A stretch of DNA of 64,000 nt, taken from positions 124,001-188,000 of the forward strand of contig QZDS01000003.1 in assembly GCA_009917455.1 (NCBI GenBank), written 5' to 3'. Below are positions 60,144 to 64,000 of this stretch, one piece after another (within the stretch, counting starts at the first letter, position 1; each line of letters begins with the position of its first letter). Under the pieces are notes generated by a model, which was not told the DNA's origin, did no database searches, and worked only from the letters and a program-made list of their open reading frames with translations. The DNA is from a bacterium 1xD8-48 (GTDB taxonomy: Bacteria; Bacillota; Clostridia; Lachnospirales; Lachnospiraceae). Position numbers and translations under genes: made by a program.

Positions 60144-61172
60144 TTACAACATATAGTTATCCATCAGACGCTCCGCCCCTTCACGAACGCTTTCCGCAAT
60201 TCGTTTTAAGCATTGTTTTGCCTCGGAATCCCGGAAGACATTTAGGGCGCGGATCGCTTCTTCACAGTATCCGCGAATCAGCCGCATCGTATATCCATAC
60301 CCGTCCGCATCCTCAATCAGTTTGGATATTTCCGCTGCTGCTTCCTCCCGGCAGCACGCCCCTGACTGGAGATCCGCCGCAATCTTTCGCAACAGTTCCC
60401 CGCAGCCTGGGTATGTAAATGTATGAATTGCCGGAAGAGTATAATACCCGCAGCTAAAATCCTGATGGACGGTCTTTGCCGCATCCGCATCTGTCGCAAT
60501 GAAATCCATCAGGTCATCCCGCAGTTGGAACGCAAGCCCCAGACTTTCCGCGAAGCGTTCGGCTGCCTGTCGCTCGGCCCTATTACATTTCCCCTCATAA
60601 GCACCTGCAAGGCAGGCAATCCTGAATACGGAACAGGTTTTCCCGACAATATTCTGCAAATACTGCTCTTCGGAAATCCCGGTATTGAAACGGTTGTCGA
60701 ACTGCCCAACCTCACCTTCACACAAGATTTCCAAATTTCCAAACAATTCACGATACCACGGCTTGTTGACTAAACTGGTGCGGCTGATTGCAGAAAAAAT
60801 CATAAAGTCGCCTGCATAGACCGCCATTTCGCGCCCAAACTTTTTTTGGACGGACAGCTGTCCGCGCCGGAGTTCTGCCTCATCAATCACATCGTCGTGC
60901 AACAGCGAAGCGGTATGACAAATTTCAATCACCGCCGCGATTTCGGTCGCGTCTATCTGTTTCCCTGCCAACTTTGCACACAAAAGCGTCAAAATAGGAC
61001 GCAGCTGCTTGCCACGCGCCTGCAGAACCCACTGTAAAATCTTTTGCATCGATGGATTCTGTGACTGGAACATCCGTTCAATGTGCTGGTTGACTCGCGC
61101 CAATTCCGGTTCAAGCAGGGACAATCTTTCTAAATCCATTATTTCATATTCGCTACTATTCCGATTTTCCAT
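60144..61172 (-). CDS. Polyprenyl diphosphate synthase
   Basis: A 342-residue trans-prenyltransferase. First aspartate-rich motif D-D-V-I-D at 93-97 ('HDDVIDEAELRRG'), second D-D-L-M-D at 219-223 ('QLRDDLMDF'), plus 'GKQLRPILTLL' for pyrophosphate binding. It elongates an allylic diphosphate with isopentenyl diphosphate to a long chain, as in menaquinone side-chain or lipid-carrier synthesis. There is no quinone gene beside it, so its product here is unclear; an accessory copy on mobile DNA is unusual. The residue before the first motif region ('HTASLL') suggests a medium-to-long chain product. Confidence 0.88.
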   Translation of the reverse strand: MENRNSSEYEIMDLERLSLLEPELARVNQHIERMFQSQNPSMQKILQWVLQARGKQLRPILTLLCAKLAGKQIDATEIAAVIEICHTASLLHDDVIDEAELRRGQLSVQKKFGREMAVYAGDFMIFSAISRTSLVNKPWYRELFGNLEILCEGEVGQFDNRFNTGISEEQYLQNIVGKTCSVFRIACLAGAYEGKCNRAERQAAERFAESLGLAFQLRDDLMDFIATDADAAKTVHQDFSCGYYTLPAIHTFTYPGCGELLRKIAADLQSGACCREEAAAEISKLIEDADGYGYTMRLIRGYCEEAIRALNVFRDSEAKQCLKRIAESVREGAERLMDNYML

Positions 61173-61353
61173 GTTCCTTTACCTTCAATGCCCGATTTGT
61201 ATGTCTTATATATCAGTGTTGTTTCTTCCTGACAAACTGGAATTTGGCGTGGAAGCGACATATGATATAGCAATGCATATCCGCACATTCTGGCAGATAT
61301 CGGCAAGTAAACCACATCAAGAAAGCATAGATGAAAGGGTTCTGTCTGTTCTG

Positions 61354-62175
61354 CTATAAACTACTGTTGAAACATCCCACAATAATCTGTGGTATCACTT
61401 CCCTTCCAACAAATCTGCGGTATTTCTGCTCATCATCTGTGCGTCTGTTCATCAAAGATTTATTATCCACTACCGAATTGTCAGAAACATTAAGCAAAGC
61501 AGCTATCGGCATTCCAAGCATACCCCCGGTTTTAAATGCAGCCGCACTCTCCATGTCAACGCTATTATAACCCATGCCGACAATTTTTTCGAGATGGTTA
61601 TACTGCGCCACTATAGTGTCGGTGCAGAACGTTTTTCCAAAGTGCCACTTAACGTTGTTATTTCCGCAAACATTTTCCGTCACTCTCGTAAGTATGCTGA
61701 AAAACCGATTATCAGCATACTGTTTTTCTCCGAAAGTATCGCTTAGAAAATCATCCGACAGGTATCTGCTTGCTCCATCCCCGCATGCGGAATATACGGG
61801 AAGTACAATATCGCCTATGCCAAGCTCCTCAGAGAGTCCGCCTACAGAGCTGGCAAAAAGAATTTTTTTGCATCTTCCCGTCAAGCGCAACAGCAACAGG
61901 ACATCCATCACTACAGCAGCTCCAAACCCTGTTTTAACATAGGTCATATCTACATTTTGGTGCGTGATATTCCATATTTTATATTGAAATAGCGGACTTG
62001 ACTGCACTATTTCTTCAATTTCATCGGTCAGAAACATTCTCTCAGGGAACCACCCCGGAGACAAGAGTATATTCTCGTGTATTTTGTCCGCACCCACTCC
62101 CAACGTATTTAAACAAATTTCTTCTGGCGTAGTGCCAAACTTCTCCATGCTTGAAAGTAAGCTTTGATGATCCAT
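61354..62175 (-). CDS. Nucleoside phosphorylase-like protein (PNP/UDP family)
   Basis: A 273-residue protein resembling PNP/uridine phosphorylase-type enzymes: 'KILFASSVGGLSEELGIGDIVLP' (phosphate-side loop), and 'MGYNSVDMESAAAFKTGGMLGMPIAALLNVSDN' containing the V-D-M-E-S-A signature for ribose binding. It would split a nucleoside or related N-glycoside; the N-terminal 80 residues are divergent, so the substrate may be unusual. ATG 62175 follows GGAGG by ten bases; an upstream in-frame ATG at 62214 overlaps no gene but lacks a site. Confidence 0.72.
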   Translation of the reverse strand: MDHQSLLSSMEKFGTTPEEICLNTLGVGADKIHENILLSPGWFPERMFLTDEIEEIVQSSPLFQYKIWNITHQNVDMTYVKTGFGAAVVMDVLLLLRLTGRCKKILFASSVGGLSEELGIGDIVLPVYSACGDGASRYLSDDFLSDTFGEKQYADNRFFSILTRVTENVCGNNNVKWHFGKTFCTDTIVAQYNHLEKIVGMGYNSVDMESAAAFKTGGMLGMPIAALLNVSDNSVVDNKSLMNRRTDDEQKYRRFVGREVIPQIIVGCFNSSL

Positions 62176-62270
62176 TACATTAGATCCTCCTTCGCCGCAT
62201 ATAAAAGGTAACAAAGGTTAAATTCCAATTTATCTTACTTAATATTCAACTTTTCAAAAAACTACATATC

Positions 62271-62386
62271 TATGCTTTCCTGTCAAAAAGGGGCTTCTCC
62301 TCAAGATAATCGGCAGTTCTGAAAGTTCTGCCCTACGCTATTCTTAACAGAACGATACTCTACCTAATAGAACACATAGATTTGAT
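62271..62386 (-). pseudogene. Decayed copy of the 3' end of the gene at 63019
   Basis: This stretch matches 63021-63135 at roughly 85-90 percent with single-base gaps that break the frame. It is a duplicated gene end on the far side of the VanZ gene. Confidence 0.7.
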
Positions 62387-62459
62387 TTCTATGCTCTCTG
62401 ACGCTGTGTTACTATTATGTCGTGATCGTGGTGTTAGTTTACTGATAAACTGATAATCA

Positions 62460-62918
62460 TCATTTTCTTACAAAAAGGCGATTTATGACCAAAAAAATCA
62501 CATACCCGCAAACAATTCCTATCATATTAAGAATTATATCATCGACATCAAAATTACCAAGTTTAGTAAAGAATTGAAAAATCTCTATTAACAGTATCGA
62601 AGCTAAACCAATAACGAAAATACTTATCGCTGAACTGAATTTTTTGTATGTAATCGGCAAAAGAAAACCAAACGGGATAAATGGAATTATATTTCCCAAT
62701 AAGTTTTTTAGTGCCCACCACTGAGTAATGCGTTCAATCTGAGCGGACATACTTCTGAACGGAATAAGATTATAGTTTATTGAACCCTGCATTGAGTAAG
62801 TATTTATCCTGTCACTTAATTCATAGAACGAACCTTTGAATTTAACAACAACAAAGACAAATAATAAAGCTATATACACCCACCAAAGTATTTTTAATGT
62901 TTTACCTTGTTTTCTCAT
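62460..62918 (-). CDS. VanZ-family membrane protein
   Basis: A 152-residue protein with about four to five membrane segments and the VanZ pattern: 'NLIPFRS' after the first loop, 'NLLGNIIPFIPFGFLLP' in the second helix and 'IEIFQFFTKLGNFDVDDIILNMIGIVCGY' in the last part. VanZ family proteins are linked to teicoplanin or lipoglycopeptide tolerance in some hosts, but most members are uncharacterised. ATG 62918 follows AAGGAGG. The gene is flanked by direct repeats made of the 3' end of the next gene, so it seems to be an insertion. Confidence 0.82.
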   Translation of the reverse strand: MRKQGKTLKILWWVYIALLFVFVVVKFKGSFYELSDRINTYSMQGSINYNLIPFRSMSAQIERITQWWALKNLLGNIIPFIPFGFLLPITYKKFSSAISIFVIGLASILLIEIFQFFTKLGNFDVDDIILNMIGIVCGYVIFLVINRLFVRK

Positions 62919-63018
62919 TTTGACCTCCTTGTTGACTTCCAATCTAATCAGCTAAAGTTTGCTATAATCATGAACATATTTCTACTACATTTTCATAAAA
63001 TCCCATATGGCCGCTTAT

Positions 63019-63681
63019 TTATGCCTTCCTGTCAAAAGAGGGCTTCTCCTCCAGATAATCCGGCAGTTCTGAAAGCTCTGCCCCTACGCTATTCTTAACA
63101 GAACGATACTCTGCCCAATAGATCGCATAAAATTCATTCTTTTTGGCAAGCTCTGCCGGTGTCATTTCATAACTCCACCCATTGCCTGTGTTGGACAGGG
63201 CTTTTACACCCTGGCATTCAATAACAGCACCATAACCGCCCGTTGTTAAAATCGGACAAGTCAACGTACCGCCACCTGCCAATGCAACCTTTTTTTCAGC
63301 AAGAGCGCTTCCCCTGCCATCAGCCGCCTCCAGAAAATCCAATAATGTCAATTCCCCAATCCCCTTACATTTAGGGTTATTATTTTGACTTTTCATGGCA
63401 TTTTTAGCCTGTTGGTACAGCATCTTCCTGTCCGGTGCAACATCAGATAAATATTCCGCCCTTAACTGGAGAACCTGTCTGGAAATCTGCTCTGATTCCG
63501 CCTTGCTGCCCGCTACAGCTGCCTTTTTTGCCAGTTCCCTGATTTCACTGGTAAACTCCGTCTTCGATTTATTAGATTTCCCTGCTGACGGGATATAAGA
63601 CCAGTTAGGCTCTCCTTTTCCGGTTGTTGCAATGGTAACATCTTTTATGCTGCTGACAGAGCCACTTACTGATACGCTCAT
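63019..63681 (-). CDS. Unrecognised 220-residue protein
   Basis: A soluble protein without signal peptide. A Ser/Gly/Val-rich first 40 residues ('SVSVSGSVSSIKDVTIATTGKGEPNW') precede a helical Lys/Glu/Ala-rich region (50-110). The end is a globular part with 'GGGTLTCPILTTGGYGAVIECQGVKAL' and 'AIYWAEYRSVKNSVGAEL'. ATG 63681 is eight bases after GGAGG. The next gene, cut by the window edge, ends in a similar 'SSVSGSSLDIQV' style, so both may belong to one family. I do not recognise the family. Confidence 0.65.
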   Translation of the reverse strand: MSVSVSGSVSSIKDVTIATTGKGEPNWSYIPSAGKSNKSKTEFTSEIRELAKKAAVAGSKAESEQISRQVLQLRAEYLSDVAPDRKMLYQQAKNAMKSQNNNPKCKGIGELTLLDFLEAADGRGSALAEKKVALAGGGTLTCPILTTGGYGAVIECQGVKALSNTGNGWSYEMTPAELAKKNEFYAIYWAEYRSVKNSVGAELSELPDYLEEKPSFDRKA

Positions 63682-63735
63682 GAAATCCACCTCCCCAATA
63701 AACAGCCTTTACACGCCTATTATTTGTCATATATG

Positions 63736-63775
63736 GAAAGGCGTACTGCATTTGCACATTTATACGAAACGTAGT
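63736..63775. terminator. Hairpin between two genes
   Basis: GGCGTACT and AGTACGCC are complementary about 25 bases apart, following the stop at 63797; on the minus strand the stem ends CCTTTCC. Weak terminator or attenuator. Confidence 0.45.
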
Positions 63776-63796
63776 ACGCCCTCAAAAATATGTACT

Positions 63797-64000
63797 TTAT
63801 ACCTGTATATCTAATGAACTGCCCGAAACAGATGACCTTTTCACAAGTTTGTTACCGCTTTTGGCAAGCTGGCTTTCTACACTTTCCCTTGTAATGCCGT
63901 CCAATGCCCCTGCTTTAATAGGTTTTCCCGCTGTCCAAGTAGGATCTGCCGCTTTCGCTGCTGCAATAAATGCCTGCGTATATGCCTTTTCATACTGCGA
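63797..64000 (-). CDS. 3' end of an unrecognised gene, start outside window
   Basis: The last 67 codons of a gene entering from the right edge: a helical 'YEKAYTQAFIAAAKAADPTWTAGKPIKAGALDGITRESVESQLAKSG' segment and a Ser-rich end. It reads in the same direction as the 63019 gene, about 115 bases upstream of it. Family unknown. Confidence 0.55.
   Translation of the reverse strand, partial: SQYEKAYTQAFIAAAKAADPTWTAGKPIKAGALDGITRESVESQLAKSGNKLVKRSSVSGSSLDIQV

Noticed and set aside
1..64000. CRISPR arrays, rRNA or tRNA genes
   Set aside because: No regularly spaced repeat series and no rRNA or cloverleaf sequence recognised by eye; only dedicated searches could exclude a divergent tRNA.

Overview
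The window looks like chromosome of a gut Lachnospiraceae-type clostridium (Bacillota). No rRNA or tRNA is visible, so this rests on gene content: DUF6323/DUF6179 neighbours, YesM/YesN two-component genes, Rbs-type sugar ABC genes, AAA-ATPase-like/PD-(D/E)XK proteins, strong AGGAGG ribosome sites and frequent TTG/GTG starts. Almost every gene lies on the minus strand; exceptions are the MATE/esterase pair (18784-21073) and one LacI regulator (38736-39752).

Left part (1-9.7 kb): a DnaJ-domain gene with DUF6179 and DUF6323 genes, a RelBE-like toxin-antitoxin pair, a HelD-type helicase with an in-frame GH31-like N-terminal sugar-binding domain at its C-terminus, a YtrA-type GntR regulator with its ABC transporter, a signal peptidase II-like protein and a class C serine hydrolase.

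Carbohydrate and uptake part (9.7-41 kb): (i) a peptide/oligosaccharide (Dpp/Opp) ABC operon with two alpha/beta-hydrolase genes, one lacking its nucleophile serine, and a LacI gene. It is divergent from a MATE exporter plus an intact esterase, with three near-identical 15-bp operator candidates between them. (ii) A YesN-YesM pair encoded with a degenerate, motif-less copy of an RbsA ATPase, followed past a terminator by a real sugar ABC transporter and a lactonase. (iii) A sugar-degradation operon (DUF5060/DUF4038/DUF5605 glycosidase, FGGY kinase, split transketolase, fucose-isomerase-family isomerase) with a divergent LacI gene, resembling the transketolase route for D-apiose. An Fe-S aldo/keto reductase-like gene and several AAA-ATPase/nuclease genes, with footprints of past rearrangement, follow.

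Mobile part (about 45.1 kb to the window end): an integrative element whose left end carries three large serine recombinases and a fourth, resolvase-domain-only protein lacking the catalytic serine. It appears to sit in the 3' end of an S8-peptidase-like gene. Next come DUF6870, DUF6551, ParB and sigma-like genes, a repeat-rich non-coding stretch and an orphan response regulator. From about 55.4 kb the DNA is visibly more AT-rich and carries cargo-like genes: a chloramphenicol-acetyltransferase-like protein, a FadR-type regulator, two lipoproteins, a polyprenyl diphosphate synthase, a nucleoside phosphorylase-like protein and VanZ. It also holds remnants (cysteine-rich KTR fragment, duplicated gene ends). 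The right end of the element was not found.
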